This document shows, piece by piece, positions 1 through 8,217 of a stretch of 64,000 bases of DNA. The DNA comes from Sulfurovum sp. (lineage in GTDB: Bacteria; Campylobacterota; Campylobacteria; Campylobacterales; Sulfurovaceae): positions 1 through 64,000 of the forward strand of contig JALTVI010000066.1 in NCBI GenBank assembly GCA_027049035.1. The letters run 5' to 3'. The position numbers and the translations under genes are program-made. Numbering within the stretch: the stretch's first letter is position 1; each line of letters starts with the position of its first letter. The notes beneath the pieces are model-generated. The model was not told the DNA's origin, ran no database searches, and saw only the letters and a list, made by a program, of their open reading frames with translations.

Positions 1-112
1 ATGACAAATAAGTCTTTTATCACTCTCTGTCTATTGTGCTTTCTTAGTCTATCACTTTCTTCGTGAAGACTCTTCCGGTCACTTTTGGATTATACGATGA
101 CGGGCTGAAGTC

Positions 113-191
113 TTTGTCATCCCGCACCTGATGCGGGATCTTGACGTAGATTGGCTGATTGATGCCAAGATTCCTACTTTCGCAGGCATGA
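113..191 (-). repeat. 79-bp interspersed repeat, copy A (inverted relative to copy B)
   Basis: The reverse complement of this stretch aligns without gaps to 1264-1342. Each copy contains two internal palindromes, one reading TCATxCCTGCGAAxGxAGGA and one ending in a GGATGACAAA-type half. The two copies face each other and enclose the MoxR gene. The pattern resembles the widespread palindromic repeats that spuriously encode SFLRTQES-like peptides. Bases 1-112 to the left hold only a 21-codon hydrophobic frame that I do not call. Confidence 0.85.
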
Positions 192-203
192 CCAATAGAG
201 GTC

Positions 204-1208
204 TTATCCCAAAAGATATGCGAACTTCCGTACCCAGTCGCTCCAGGCTGCACTGCCTTCGACATCGATGCCGTTTTGCTGCAGATCCTTGACAAGCATA
301 ATAGCAAACTCTCCGGGAAGCTGCTGTGAGAAGTCCAGCACGTTCTCTATGGCATCATCTCCAGGATTCTCCCGTAGTGCGTTGACAAGCCCTACAGCCA
401 GCGCCATGAGTACGCGTGGATCCTCTTCGTCAATTTCGGTCATACTGCCTTCAAGTATGTCAGAGAGGTCGGGAAGCTGCTGCATCACTTTGACGAAACT
501 GCTGTAGCCCACAGCTGCTTCACGCCCTACTGCACCGCTGATACTATCTAATATTAAATCACTCTCAATGCCCGATTTGACGATGCTGTCGACATACTCC
601 CAGCTTCGCGGCGTGGCAAATGCCTTTTCGTTGGAGGTGGGGTCGAAAGTAAAGAGCATCGACTTGTCATAGGCAAGATATCCGATGATACTGTGGTCTA
701 TGCCGCTGCGATACGCCCACGCTTTCCAGTCATCGAAGTTGACCTCCATCTCGAAATGGACAAAACGGTTCGCAAGCGGCGGCGGCATCTTGTAGACAAC
801 ACCCCGGTCGTTCTCCCGGTTACCCGCTGCAACGATGCTCCACCCCTTGGGAAGTTCATACTCCCCTACTTTACGGTCGAGGATGAGCTGATAGGCAGAT
901 GCCTGTACCGCCGGGGGTGCCGTGTTGATCTCATCGAGAAAGAGAATGCCTTTAGAACCCGGGTCACCGGGAAGAAAACTCGGTTTTGCCCAAACCCCCT
1001 CTTTGGTTTCGGCATTGAAAAAGGGAATGCCCTTCAGGTCGGTCGGGTCAAGCAGGGAAAGGCGCAGGTCAAGAAAATAAAGCCCCTTCGTTTCGGCTAT
1101 CTGCTTGACAATGGAGGATTTCCCAATACCCGGAGCACCCCACACAAAGACCGGCAGTTTACGGTCAATAAGCTTGTCTATGACTTTTGTGATATCACTT
1201 GCTTTCAT
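204..1208 (-). CDS. MoxR-type AAA+ ATPase
   Basis: This is an AAA+ ATPase of the MoxR kind, chaperone-like enzymes that usually remodel or insert metal into a partner carrying a VWA domain. The Walker A loop GAPGIGKSS lies near residues 22-30, the Walker B run ILFLDEINTAP near 90, followed by sensor and lid segments (AAGNREND, PPPLANRF). The start at 1208 (MKASDITK) is preferred over an upstream ATG at 1241, because that ATG lies in a hairpin repeat and 1208 has an AAAGGT-like ribosome site. The LRV-protein gene lies upstream on the same strand. A VWA partner would be expected downstream but falls outside the window or is absent. The gene is closely framed by inverted repeats. The family call is secure; the substrate is unknown. 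Confidence 0.88.
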   Translation of the reverse strand: MKASDITKVIDKLIDRKLPVFVWGAPGIGKSSIVKQIAETKGLYFLDLRLSLLDPTDLKGIPFFNAETKEGVWAKPSFLPGDPGSKGILFLDEINTAPPAVQASAYQLILDRKVGEYELPKGWSIVAAGNRENDRGVVYKMPPPLANRFVHFEMEVNFDDWKAWAYRSGIDHSIIGYLAYDKSMLFTFDPTSNEKAFATPRSWEYVDSIVKSGIESDLILDSISGAVGREAAVGYSSFVKVMQQLPDLSDILEGSMTEIDEEDPRVLMALAVGLVNALRENPGDDAIENVLDFSQQLPGEFAIMLVKDLQQNGIDVEGSAAWSDWVRKFAYLLG

Positions 1209-1224
1209 TTTTATACCTTTTTTT

Positions 1225-1246
1225 GGTGCGTGGTTACACATCCTGC
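1225..1246 (-). repeat. GTGCGTAATCACGCACC-type hairpin, copy 1
   Basis: The plus strand reads GGTGCGTGGTTACACATCC, a degenerate copy of the perfect hairpin at 49965-49987. In gene orientation it ends 16 bases before the moxR start codon. Four copies occur in the window, all oriented the same way relative to the downstream gene. Confidence 0.7.
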
Positions 1247-1263
1247 ATTGTTATCATACTATG

Positions 1264-1342
1264 TCATTCCTGCGAACGCAGGAATCTTGACGCAAGTCGG
1301 CCAACCCACGTCAAGATCCTGGATCAAGTCCGGGATGACAAA
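1264..1342 (+). repeat. 79-bp interspersed repeat, copy B
   Basis: Inverted partner of 113-191, of equal length and without gaps by eye. It contains the palindromes TCCTGCGAACGCAGGA and ATCCTGGATCAAGTCCGGGAT. It sits between the moxR leader and the end of the LRV gene. Confidence 0.85.
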
Positions 1343-1346
1343 CGTT

Positions 1347-1379
1347 CCTCCCTGCTACCTATCACCTACTCCCTAACTC
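1347..1379 (-). repeat. Degenerate heptamer array at the stop codon of the LRV gene
   Basis: Read on the coding strand from the stop codon, the sequence is a series of 7-base steps containing TAGG or CAGG (TTAGGGA, GTAGGTG, ATAGGTA, GCAGGGA). Similar G-rich arrays directly follow the stop codons of the sirtuin, prs, pepQ and lipoprotein genes. Confidence 0.55.
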
Positions 1380-2784
1380 AGACGTTCATCATCGCCTTGC
1401 TCTGCTTCAGCACCGCCTCGTAGGACTTGACAAGCTGCTCGTTCTGCGCCAGTTCGGTCTGCAGACGCGTGTCTATCTTGAGGATATCAAGCAGCTCCGG
1501 CGGCAGAGAAGCATTGGTGGCAAGCCCGCGGTTGATCTCGAAGCTGTCGCGCTCGAAGAGTGCACGCAGTTTCTCTTCGGGCAGAGCGGGGTTGTGTGCC
1601 AGTGCGGCAAGCATCTGGGTATCATCTCCCGCGCTCTCGTAAAGACGTTCAAGAATGGATTGTGGCGTGGCCGGGTTTTTGGCAAGTGCCAGGTGTACCT
1701 CCCTGCCGCCCTTTTCATAAAGTTCTGAAAGCACATCGCCTGGTACCGTTCTGTTTCCCGCAAGCATCTGCCACAATATTTCATTCTCCATAACGGCAAG
1801 GGCTTCGATGACACCTGCTTCAAGAATCTCGTTCGCACCGATCAGGGCAAAACGCTCTGCATCGCTAACCGCCTTGCGTACTTTCTCAAAGCGTGTCGCA
1901 TCGATGGGCTGATGCAGCAGCAGAAGCGACACCGCTTCATCGCCCCGCTCCAGCAGGGCATCGAAGATTGCATCGTCAATGGCACTGTTGGCAGCAAGCG
2001 CCTTGTCGACAGCTTCGTCATTTTGTGAAAGCAGGTGTTTCTGCACTTCGTTGCCAATGGCACTGTTGCCGGCAAGGGCACGTAAAACGCCAATCTTGCG
2101 TGTCGCAAGGAGTTTGCGTACCGTCTCTTCATCGATGTGCGGGTTTCTGGCTATCGTCTCCTGCAGGGTTGTCTTCTCTCTTCCGCGTACGAGAAACTCG
2201 AAATTGGGAAAGTTCAGCAGCGCTTTGAGCAGTTCCGGGTCTGTCGCTTCGGTTGCAAGACGGCGCAGTGTGAGATAACTGTAGATCAGGTCCTCTTCGT
2301 TGGGTTTGATGTCGATATAGCGGCGCAGCGTATACATGATGACATCTCTGTCCTGACGGTTGTCCTCTTCCTCGCTGCTGAAAGTATAGAGCTTCAGCAG
2401 ACGTACGAAGAGCGCGTCGCTGAGGTGTTCGTTTCCAAGCAGCCGTACCACACGCTCCTGGTCGTTGCCAAGTTTGATCGCCATCAACAGCGCATCGTCG
2501 TCTATCTCTTCAGAGAGGAGCTGTTCGAATTCACTGAGTTTGTAGATGGGCATATTCCGCTCATAGGCTTCGTTGGAGATATCTTCTTCGACCGGATTGA
2601 GGCGGTGGTTTTCGACTACCCCCACAACACCCTCTTCAAGGTACTTTACCGGAGTCACCTTGAAACGCTTCAGAAAGCGTTCTATCTCTTTTTGGGTAAA
2701 TATCTGCTCTTTTCCAACCAGCAGCAGCTTTTTGCCTGCAGAGGTCTCAAGCAGTGATTTGAGTGTCGGTTTTTCGTTCATCAT
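1378..2784 (-). CDS. Leucine-rich-repeat-variant (LRV/HEAT-like) protein
   Basis: This 468-residue protein has no signal peptide. From about residue 100 it is a solenoid of units resembling LAxNPxxPxxxLxxLxE, for example GNSAIGNEVQKHLLS and ANSAIDDAIFDALLE, and later KNPATPQSILERLYE and HNPALPEEKLRALFE. Such LRV repeats form a curved helical scaffold for protein binding. The first 100 residues (EQIFTQKEIERFLKRF onward) do not show the repeat. The moxR gene follows on the same strand, separated by repeats, so the protein may be an adaptor for that ATPase; this is inference from position only. The stop codon opens a heptamer array. Start taken at 2784; an ATG one codon later is equally possible and the ribosome site is weak. 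Confidence 0.75.
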   Translation of the reverse strand: MMNEKPTLKSLLETSAGKKLLLVGKEQIFTQKEIERFLKRFKVTPVKYLEEGVVGVVENHRLNPVEEDISNEAYERNMPIYKLSEFEQLLSEEIDDDALLMAIKLGNDQERVVRLLGNEHLSDALFVRLLKLYTFSSEEEDNRQDRDVIMYTLRRYIDIKPNEEDLIYSYLTLRRLATEATDPELLKALLNFPNFEFLVRGREKTTLQETIARNPHIDEETVRKLLATRKIGVLRALAGNSAIGNEVQKHLLSQNDEAVDKALAANSAIDDAIFDALLERGDEAVSLLLLHQPIDATRFEKVRKAVSDAERFALIGANEILEAGVIEALAVMENEILWQMLAGNRTVPGDVLSELYEKGGREVHLALAKNPATPQSILERLYESAGDDTQMLAALAHNPALPEEKLRALFERDSFEINRGLATNASLPPELLDILKIDTRLQTELAQNEQLVKSYEAVLKQSKAMMNV

Positions 2785-2811
2785 AAGGTGAGTATAGCAC
2801 AGGGGATTTTA

Positions 2812-2834
2812 AATAGGAGTTAAAAACTCCTATT
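2812..2834 (-). terminator. Rho-independent-like hairpin after the GGDEF gene
   Basis: A perfect 10-bp stem, AATAGGAGTT paired with AACTCCTATT around a 3-base loop, overlaps the stop codon of the GGDEF gene. On the minus strand it is followed by TAAAAT rather than a pure U-run. It separates the cyclase from the LRV gene. Confidence 0.65.
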
Positions 2835-3876
2835 AATTAAAGGCTTTCCCTACAACACAGTTTCTCCCGAAAGATTTTGCCTCATAGAGCGCTTCATCAG
2901 CTCGCTGCAAGACCTCTTCAAAGCTCTCCGATTCAGGGTGGTAACTGCTCACACCGCAGCTGCATGTAAGCTTTACATTCTCCGAACCCATCGATGTTGC
3001 TGCAATCGTTTCACAAAGTTTCTTTCCAATATCTACAGCCTGTTCAAGTGTTGTGTCAATAAGGGTCACGGCAAACTCTTCTCCACCCACACGTCCTTCA
3101 ATATCTGTTATCCGAAGATTCTCTTTGATAATTTCCGCACTCTCTTTAAGTACACTGTCACCCATGGCATGACCATAGGTATCGTTCACTTGCTTGAAAT
3201 AGTCGATATCGAGGATCATCACGGCATAACCGCAGTCACGGTTACGTGCATTGGTATCGATGACACGGCTCTTTCCAAAGAAGGCACGGCGGTTATTCAG
3301 CCCTGTCAGCGTATCGATGTAGGAGAGGCTCATAGCACTGGCCTTCTCTGCTTCCAGCTCTGCTGTGCGTTTTCGTACCTGGTCTTCAAGTGTTTTGGCA
3401 AGATGGGCGAGCTTTATCTCGTTCTCTTTACGTTTTTTGTTCTCAGCCTCGAGCGCCTCCTGGGCCTCTTTGCGTGCGGTAATGTCTCTTCCTACACCGA
3501 TAAGTCCGCTGAAGGCACCGTTCCTGTCGTAAGATGGGACTTTAAAGACTTCATAAAAGTGAAGCTTCCCCTCCGGATCACGGGCACGCTCTTCAGATTT
3601 GCTGATGGTTCCTTTAGCAACCGCCTGCCTGTCACTCTCCATACAGGATTCGGCAAACTCTTCAGGCAGCAGCTGATCTTCTGTTTTTCCCACATAGTTG
3701 TCAGGGTCGATGCTGTAAAGGTTTAAGATAACAGGGTTTCCGTAGATCCACCGTAGATTCTCGTCTTTCATAAAAACAGGATCGGGAATGGAGTCAAGCA
3801 GATTTTTAAACTGGCCAATCAAGTGTTTCAGCTTCCGGTTCTCTTCCAAAAGCACCTCATACTCTTCTCTTTTCAT
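2833..3876 (-). CDS. PAS-domain diguanylate cyclase
   Basis: The protein makes the second messenger cyclic di-GMP from two GTP. A coiled N-terminus (about 1-25) leads into a PAS/PAC sensor (LLDSIPDPVFMKDENLRWIY, then VGVGRDITARKEAQE), a coiled coil near 130-170 and a GGDEF domain with intact GGEEF signature (RVGGEEFAV) near 265. No RxxD inhibitory site is obvious just before the signature, where the sequence is LRITDIEGRV. There is no membrane segment, so sensing is cytoplasmic. The start at 3876 (MKREEYE) has an AAAGGCGG ribosome site; a GTG at 3894 falls in a CACTTT/AAAGTG palindrome and is less likely. The HD-GYP phosphodiesterase at 14.6 kb is the degrading counterpart. Confidence 0.9.
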   Translation of the reverse strand: MKREEYEVLLEENRKLKHLIGQFKNLLDSIPDPVFMKDENLRWIYGNPVILNLYSIDPDNYVGKTEDQLLPEEFAESCMESDRQAVAKGTISKSEERARDPEGKLHFYEVFKVPSYDRNGAFSGLIGVGRDITARKEAQEALEAENKKRKENEIKLAHLAKTLEDQVRKRTAELEAEKASAMSLSYIDTLTGLNNRRAFFGKSRVIDTNARNRDCGYAVMILDIDYFKQVNDTYGHAMGDSVLKESAEIIKENLRITDIEGRVGGEEFAVTLIDTTLEQAVDIGKKLCETIAATSMGSENVKLTCSCGVSSYHPESESFEEVLQRADEALYEAKSFGRNCVVGKAFN

Positions 3877-3965
3877 GCCAAACCGCCTTTGCACTTTTTC
3901 AAAGTGTACAACGGGCGGCTTTAAAATAAGATAAATTTATTTTTTAAAGTAAGTTACCAAAAAGA

Positions 3966-6545
3966 TCAATACTTCTCAAGCGGGTCATAGCGTACGACAG
4001 TCGCTTCGGAGAAGTTTGGTACGTCATCGTAGGTAAATACCGCGTAAAACTTCTCCTTGTCGAACGACCCGAAGTTGTCGTAGGTCCAGGTGTCCTTGCC
4101 TCCGTAGAGCTTGACGCCGTCCATGAAATGGCGCGGCGGATGGAAACTGTTGCGCACGACGTAGTAGCCTTTGAGTGCTTCGTCATCGACCTTGTCCCAT
4201 GTCAGTTTGATCATCTTCTTCTCTTTGGAGATTTGTACACTTTTGACAGGCGCTACCGGATGGCGGCGCTTGGGAATGTACTTGACCACCAGTTCGGCAT
4301 CGTCCGCCCACTCGGTAATGCGGTTTTTCGCTCCCAGTGCGGAGGTTGGCTTGATAACCAGCTTGAGGGTCTTACCCTCCTGATGCATCTCGTCGAGTAC
4401 CTGCCTGGAGAGGGTATCGAAGTTGAAATACTGGTACTCTTTGGCATTGAGATCACTCTCTGCCACTTCGTAACCGATGTACTCGATCTTCTCACGGTTC
4501 TTGATGTCATCGTAGGTACCCACCTCGTCAAGTTCCACCAGCTCGACATAGAAGCGTACATCGGACTTCTTTTTGAACACGTTTTTGTTACGAATGCGCA
4601 GTGCACACTGGATGATCATCGTCTTGTCGTGCTCGGGAAGCTGTGAAAGGTCGAAGTTCAGGTAGCCGTAGACCTTGTTACCCTCAGCATCGAATCCGCT
4701 TTTGAGTACATTCTCCTCTACACCCTCTTTTGCAATGGTCGCCCTCTCCTGTGTCGGCAGCTTGATCTTCTCGTTCTCTATGGTGTACTTGATATCGAGC
4801 ATCGGACGGTAGTGGATACCCCCACCAAATTTTCCGTAACCGATGTCAAACTGCATCATCTGGCTGTCTTCACCGTCCGGCAGGTACTTTGGCCCGTCAA
4901 TGCGGAATACCGCCTGCTTGTTGGCGATCTCCTCTTCAAGCAACTGGCATTCACGCTGTGAGAACTCCCAGAAGTTCCAGATGCCCTGTGTCAGCTGGCG
5001 TGATTTGATCGCCTGCCCGATGATCCCCTTGGCTTTGGCATTTTCGATCTCGTTGAAGTCGCTGATCTCGCTGAAGCTACCGTGTTCGAGCAGACTGAGG
5101 TCCCATTGTCCGAACTTCTCTATTTTCGCACCCACACGGTTCATCGGGTAGAGATAGAAGCGTGCCGACTTGATGACGACATTGTCGGGAATGGAGCTGA
5201 GGTCGAAACTGACTACGGAGTCGCAGATACCCTTGGATTTGTTGATACCCACAAAAAGAGAGTTGTTCCCAAAGTGCGATCGGTTACTCTCCTGCGTATA
5301 CTGCCCCACATACCCCGTACCGTCCTTCGTTGCAAAGAGGAAGCGGAAGAACTCATCCTCTGCCAATGCGGTACGCGCCTTGACCACCGGTGCGAATGCC
5401 GACTTGTAGCCGCTTTTTTTGCTGACGGCACGTATGGTGTAGTGGTAGTTGGTCGAACTCTCCAGATCGGTATCGGTAAAGGTGTGGTCACCCGCGATCC
5501 CTACCCTTGTACGCTCGTCACAGGCATCCTTGTCTTTGGTGCTGCGGTAGATCTCGAAGAAGATATCGTCACGCTTCTCATACTTCCACACCAGTGTTAC
5601 ACTTGTATCACTAACACTCTCCACTCTGAACTCATCGACACGGCGCGGGGCATACTCGGAGAAATTGACCACTTCTGAGAAGGTACGGATGAGTGCGGGG
5701 ATGTTCTCGTGCACACTGCTGCTCATACTTTTCATGTAGTCGGGGATGTTCTTGGTACCAACTTCAACCACAAGTGCCTTGATACCGCGCGAATAGTAGT
5801 ACTCACGTCCGCTTCCGCTGATGAGTGCCGCGGGCGGCTTGCCGCGGTGGATACCGTAGCGCCGTCCGGTGATCTTCTCGATCTCGTCGTTCATGTTCGC
5901 AGCGATGACATTCATATCAGTACCGTCTATCTCCGCTTCGTGCTTGAACTTGTGTGCCGGGAAAAAGACATTGCCCTGTGAGTGGTAGTCCAGCGCAATC
6001 GTGATGTTCTCGTGCGCATCGACGAACTCCTTGATGGCACGTGTCTCAGCCTCCGAGAAAGGTTCTTCTCCTCCATAAACATTTGAAGCGGTATTGCTGA
6101 TCTTTTTAAACCCAATGGAGAAGTTGCGGTTCAAATCGACACCGATAGTGCCGTCATGGTTCTTTCTTCGGTTCTTTCGCCAGAAAGAGAAATGTTTTCT
6201 CGAATACTCGTATCCGTCCGGGTTGAGACACGGCACCATGTAGATCGTCGACTCTCTGAGTGCCTTTTCAAGCACCGGGTTGACATCCTGATTTACGGCC
6301 ACATGCTTGATGAACTCCAGTGCAAGCTCATGACCGATCCACTCACGGGCATGAATAGTACCGGTGTATAGAAGGGCCGGCTTCTCATCTGCTTTTTCGA
6401 CCTCTTTGGAGATCTTGGCCAGGACAATATCGCGTCCCTCGTACGTCGTACCGATTTTGATGACTTCGATCAGATCAGGGTACTCTTTTTCCATTCTGTG
6501 CAGAAAATCAAGACTCTCCTGATAAGACATATACTGGTTCTTCAT
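3966..6545 (-). CDS. Cytoplasmic M14 zinc carboxypeptidase with FN3 and DNRLRE-like domains
   Basis: The protein has 859 residues. The N-terminal third is an M14 metallocarboxypeptidase with zinc ligands HxxE at His65/Glu68 (TIHAREW) and His188 (LDYHSQG), and catalytic glutamate near 261 (LVVEVGTKN). A fibronectin type III domain follows (about 300-390), then two beta-rich modules resembling DNRLRE domains (about 395-570 and 590-750, with SVVSFDLSSIP and YLNFDLSQLP), and a second FN3 at the C-terminus. Most M14 enzymes with such accessory domains are secreted, but this one begins MKNQYMSYQESLDF with no signal peptide or membrane segment. A terminator at 6576-6622 isolates it from the ATP-grasp genes upstream. 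It may remove residues from the C-terminus of a peptide or tagged protein; the substrate is unknown. Confidence 0.85.
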   Translation of the reverse strand: MKNQYMSYQESLDFLHRMEKEYPDLIEVIKIGTTYEGRDIVLAKISKEVEKADEKPALLYTGTIHAREWIGHELALEFIKHVAVNQDVNPVLEKALRESTIYMVPCLNPDGYEYSRKHFSFWRKNRRKNHDGTIGVDLNRNFSIGFKKISNTASNVYGGEEPFSEAETRAIKEFVDAHENITIALDYHSQGNVFFPAHKFKHEAEIDGTDMNVIAANMNDEIEKITGRRYGIHRGKPPAALISGSGREYYYSRGIKALVVEVGTKNIPDYMKSMSSSVHENIPALIRTFSEVVNFSEYAPRRVDEFRVESVSDTSVTLVWKYEKRDDIFFEIYRSTKDKDACDERTRVGIAGDHTFTDTDLESSTNYHYTIRAVSKKSGYKSAFAPVVKARTALAEDEFFRFLFATKDGTGYVGQYTQESNRSHFGNNSLFVGINKSKGICDSVVSFDLSSIPDNVVIKSARFYLYPMNRVGAKIEKFGQWDLSLLEHGSFSEISDFNEIENAKAKGIIGQAIKSRQLTQGIWNFWEFSQRECQLLEEEIANKQAVFRIDGPKYLPDGEDSQMMQFDIGYGKFGGGIHYRPMLDIKYTIENEKIKLPTQERATIAKEGVEENVLKSGFDAEGNKVYGYLNFDLSQLPEHDKTMIIQCALRIRNKNVFKKKSDVRFYVELVELDEVGTYDDIKNREKIEYIGYEVAESDLNAKEYQYFNFDTLSRQVLDEMHQEGKTLKLVIKPTSALGAKNRITEWADDAELVVKYIPKRRHPVAPVKSVQISKEKKMIKLTWDKVDDEALKGYYVVRNSFHPPRHFMDGVKLYGGKDTWTYDNFGSFDKEKFYAVFTYDDVPNFSEATVVRYDPLEKY

Positions 6546-6575
6546 CGTTGGCAGCCTTTATGATAGTAGTTTGGA

Positions 6576-6622
6576 ATAAAAAAGGGTTCTTTCTCTGCAC
6601 CCGGAAGCTGGGTTGCAGAAGA
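6576..6622 (-). terminator. Rho-independent terminator after the ATP-grasp/HhH gene
   Basis: On the minus strand, TTCTTCTGCA-A-CCC pairs with GGGTGCAGA-G-AA around AGCTTCC, followed by CCCTTTTTT. Strong stem plus U-run. It ends the two-gene ATP-grasp unit just before the M14 gene. Confidence 0.8.
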
Positions 6623-6645
6623 AAAAATCGGCGAAGTGTACACCT

Positions 6646-8076
6646 TTAGAGCTTATCTTTGAATGATTTCCACTCTTTGAGCAGTTTTTTCATGAATTTA
6701 TCTTTAAACCAGGAGAGTTCCTCTCCGATCTTTTCGGGTGCTGTCTCAAGGGCATGCACCAGTTCGGTTGTGTCGAACTTCTTCATGATCTTCTCCGCTT
6801 TCTTCTCACCAATACCGTCGACGGAAGTAAGCAGTTTTTTCACCTTTTTCTCGGAGAGCTCGATGATGTTCTCCTGTGCTTCGCTATGCGCACCCTCATC
6901 GTCATCGTCATACTTGGGGTTCTTCTTCGCACTCACCTTCTCAATAGTTTTGCCGTAGTTGTCCTGGAAATTCCACTTTTCACTCGGCCACTCCTCTTTG
7001 GTGCGGGTATAGGTGTTGAGCATCGGGTAGAGGCTGTCGAGCTCATGCAGGTACATTTCACCCTCCGCCGTCTCTTTGGTCTTCTTGTCGAGGAAGAAGG
7101 CTCCGTCATAGCTTGGTGTATAGCGGCCAAAGGTAATGTAGCGCAGGGTACGCAGTACACTTGAGTCCATCTTGCCAAGCTCTTCCCAGTTGTAAAGCGG
7201 AATATTCGGCAGCGGGAAACGGCCATTGGAGAATTTCCACATCAGATACTGCCCGATCCAGTCACGGATATACGGGAAGGCGGCAAAGGCTGTCGCACAC
7301 TCCAGAATGCGGTACTTGCCATCCTCACCAACAGCCACGTCACACGCCCAGTACTCGGCGTTGGCTGCTTTGGAGACCTTAACAGCAAGGTCGAGCAGTT
7401 CTTTTGGCACGTCCATGTAGTCCATGCTTCCGCCCTGGCTTGTGTTGGTCAGCCACTCACCCTTCGGCGGGCGTCTCCAGAAGGCACACACCGGCTTGTG
7501 ACCGATGAGCATCACGCGCACATCCGCTTCCATGGGTACGAAGTCCTGCATATAGATAGGGTGGTACTTTTTCTTCTCAAGCAGTTCTTTCGCCTCTTTG
7601 GCAGAGTCCACCTTGTGGACAAAATAGCCGCCGTAGTTTGACGGACCGTAACTCTTCTTGATGATCTTGGGGTACTTCGTCTCCTCGATGAATTTCATCC
7701 CCTTTTCTCTGTCGTAGAAGATGTAGGTCTTTGGTACGGGGATGTCATACTTCCAGGCAAAACGGGTTACGTTCTCTTTGGATTTGTTGGCAAACTGTGT
7801 ATCGAGTGACGGGATGAACTGCACATGCGGCAGCTCTCTTGCGATTTCACGGAAGGTTTCGTACGCCGTTGCAGGAATGTTGCCGATGAGCACATCAATC
7901 TTCTTGCGCTTTACTTCTCTGATAAAACGGTCTTTGTCGTTCTTCCAGTGGTACACCACTGTTTCAATTTTGTCAGGCCAGCCCCTGAAGTTGCTCTTGT
8001 CAAAAAATCTCAGTACGTGATCGAGGTAGAGCAGTCCGAGTTTTGGTAGTTTTTGCTGTTTATTCTTTTTGGCCAT
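6646..8076 (-). CDS. RimK-like ATP-grasp ligase with C-terminal helix-hairpin-helix
   Basis: ATP-grasp enzymes use ATP to join a carboxylate to an amine or thiol through an acyl phosphate. Here the N-terminal part (about 1-110) is a pre-ATP-grasp fold, and the ATP-binding subdomains run from about 110 to 290 (IPVPKTYIFYDRE, IIKKSYGPSNYGGYF, MQDFVPMEADVRVM, SQGGSMDY). The usual metal-binding E-x-N near the end is here ILECATAF, so the glutamate is kept but the asparagine is replaced by alanine. An acidic, low-complexity linker (DDDDEGAHSE) leads to a helix-hairpin-helix (SVDGIGEKKAEKIMKKF) near 418-435, a motif that usually grips nucleic acid or mediates dimerisation. It lies in line with a second ATP-grasp gene. 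The acceptor is not known. Confidence 0.8.
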   Translation of the reverse strand: MAKKNKQQKLPKLGLLYLDHVLRFFDKSNFRGWPDKIETVVYHWKNDKDRFIREVKRKKIDVLIGNIPATAYETFREIARELPHVQFIPSLDTQFANKSKENVTRFAWKYDIPVPKTYIFYDREKGMKFIEETKYPKIIKKSYGPSNYGGYFVHKVDSAKEAKELLEKKKYHPIYMQDFVPMEADVRVMLIGHKPVCAFWRRPPKGEWLTNTSQGGSMDYMDVPKELLDLAVKVSKAANAEYWACDVAVGEDGKYRILECATAFAAFPYIRDWIGQYLMWKFSNGRFPLPNIPLYNWEELGKMDSSVLRTLRYITFGRYTPSYDGAFFLDKKTKETAEGEMYLHELDSLYPMLNTYTRTKEEWPSEKWNFQDNYGKTIEKVSAKKNPKYDDDDEGAHSEAQENIIELSEKKVKKLLTSVDGIGEKKAEKIMKKFDTTELVHALETAPEKIGEELSWFKDKFMKKLLKEWKSFKDKL

Positions 8077-8114
8077 ATAATACTCCTTATTTGTATTTTA
8101 GTTATGCTAAGAGA

Positions 8115-8198
8115 GGTTTCACTCGATGGCGACAAAGGTGCACTCAACCCGTAGGGCGGCTCCGCCGTTTGCACCTGCCAGAGCTATCGAGTGAAACC
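8115..8198. repeat. MITE-like long hairpin, short copy
   Basis: The ends GGTTTCACTCGATGGC and GCTATCGAGTGAAACC are inverted repeats of 16 bp with one mismatch, and AGGTGCA/TGCACCT pairs further in. A related 155-bp copy lies at 50023-50177. Between the copies one base pair of the terminal stem changes on both sides (CTCGAT/ATCGAG versus CTTGAT/ATCAAG). It lies between the two ATP-grasp genes. Confidence 0.85.
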
Positions 8199-8217
8199 TC
8201 CGATATCTCAGAAAATG

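Noticed and set aside
1-66. 21-codon hydrophobic frame at the left edge
   Set aside because: No ribosome site can be seen at the edge and its length is too small to support a gene.
8115-8198. Possible integron attC site
   Set aside because: Hairpin length fits, but the core sites RYYYAAC/GTTRRRY are missing and there is no integrase or cassette array.
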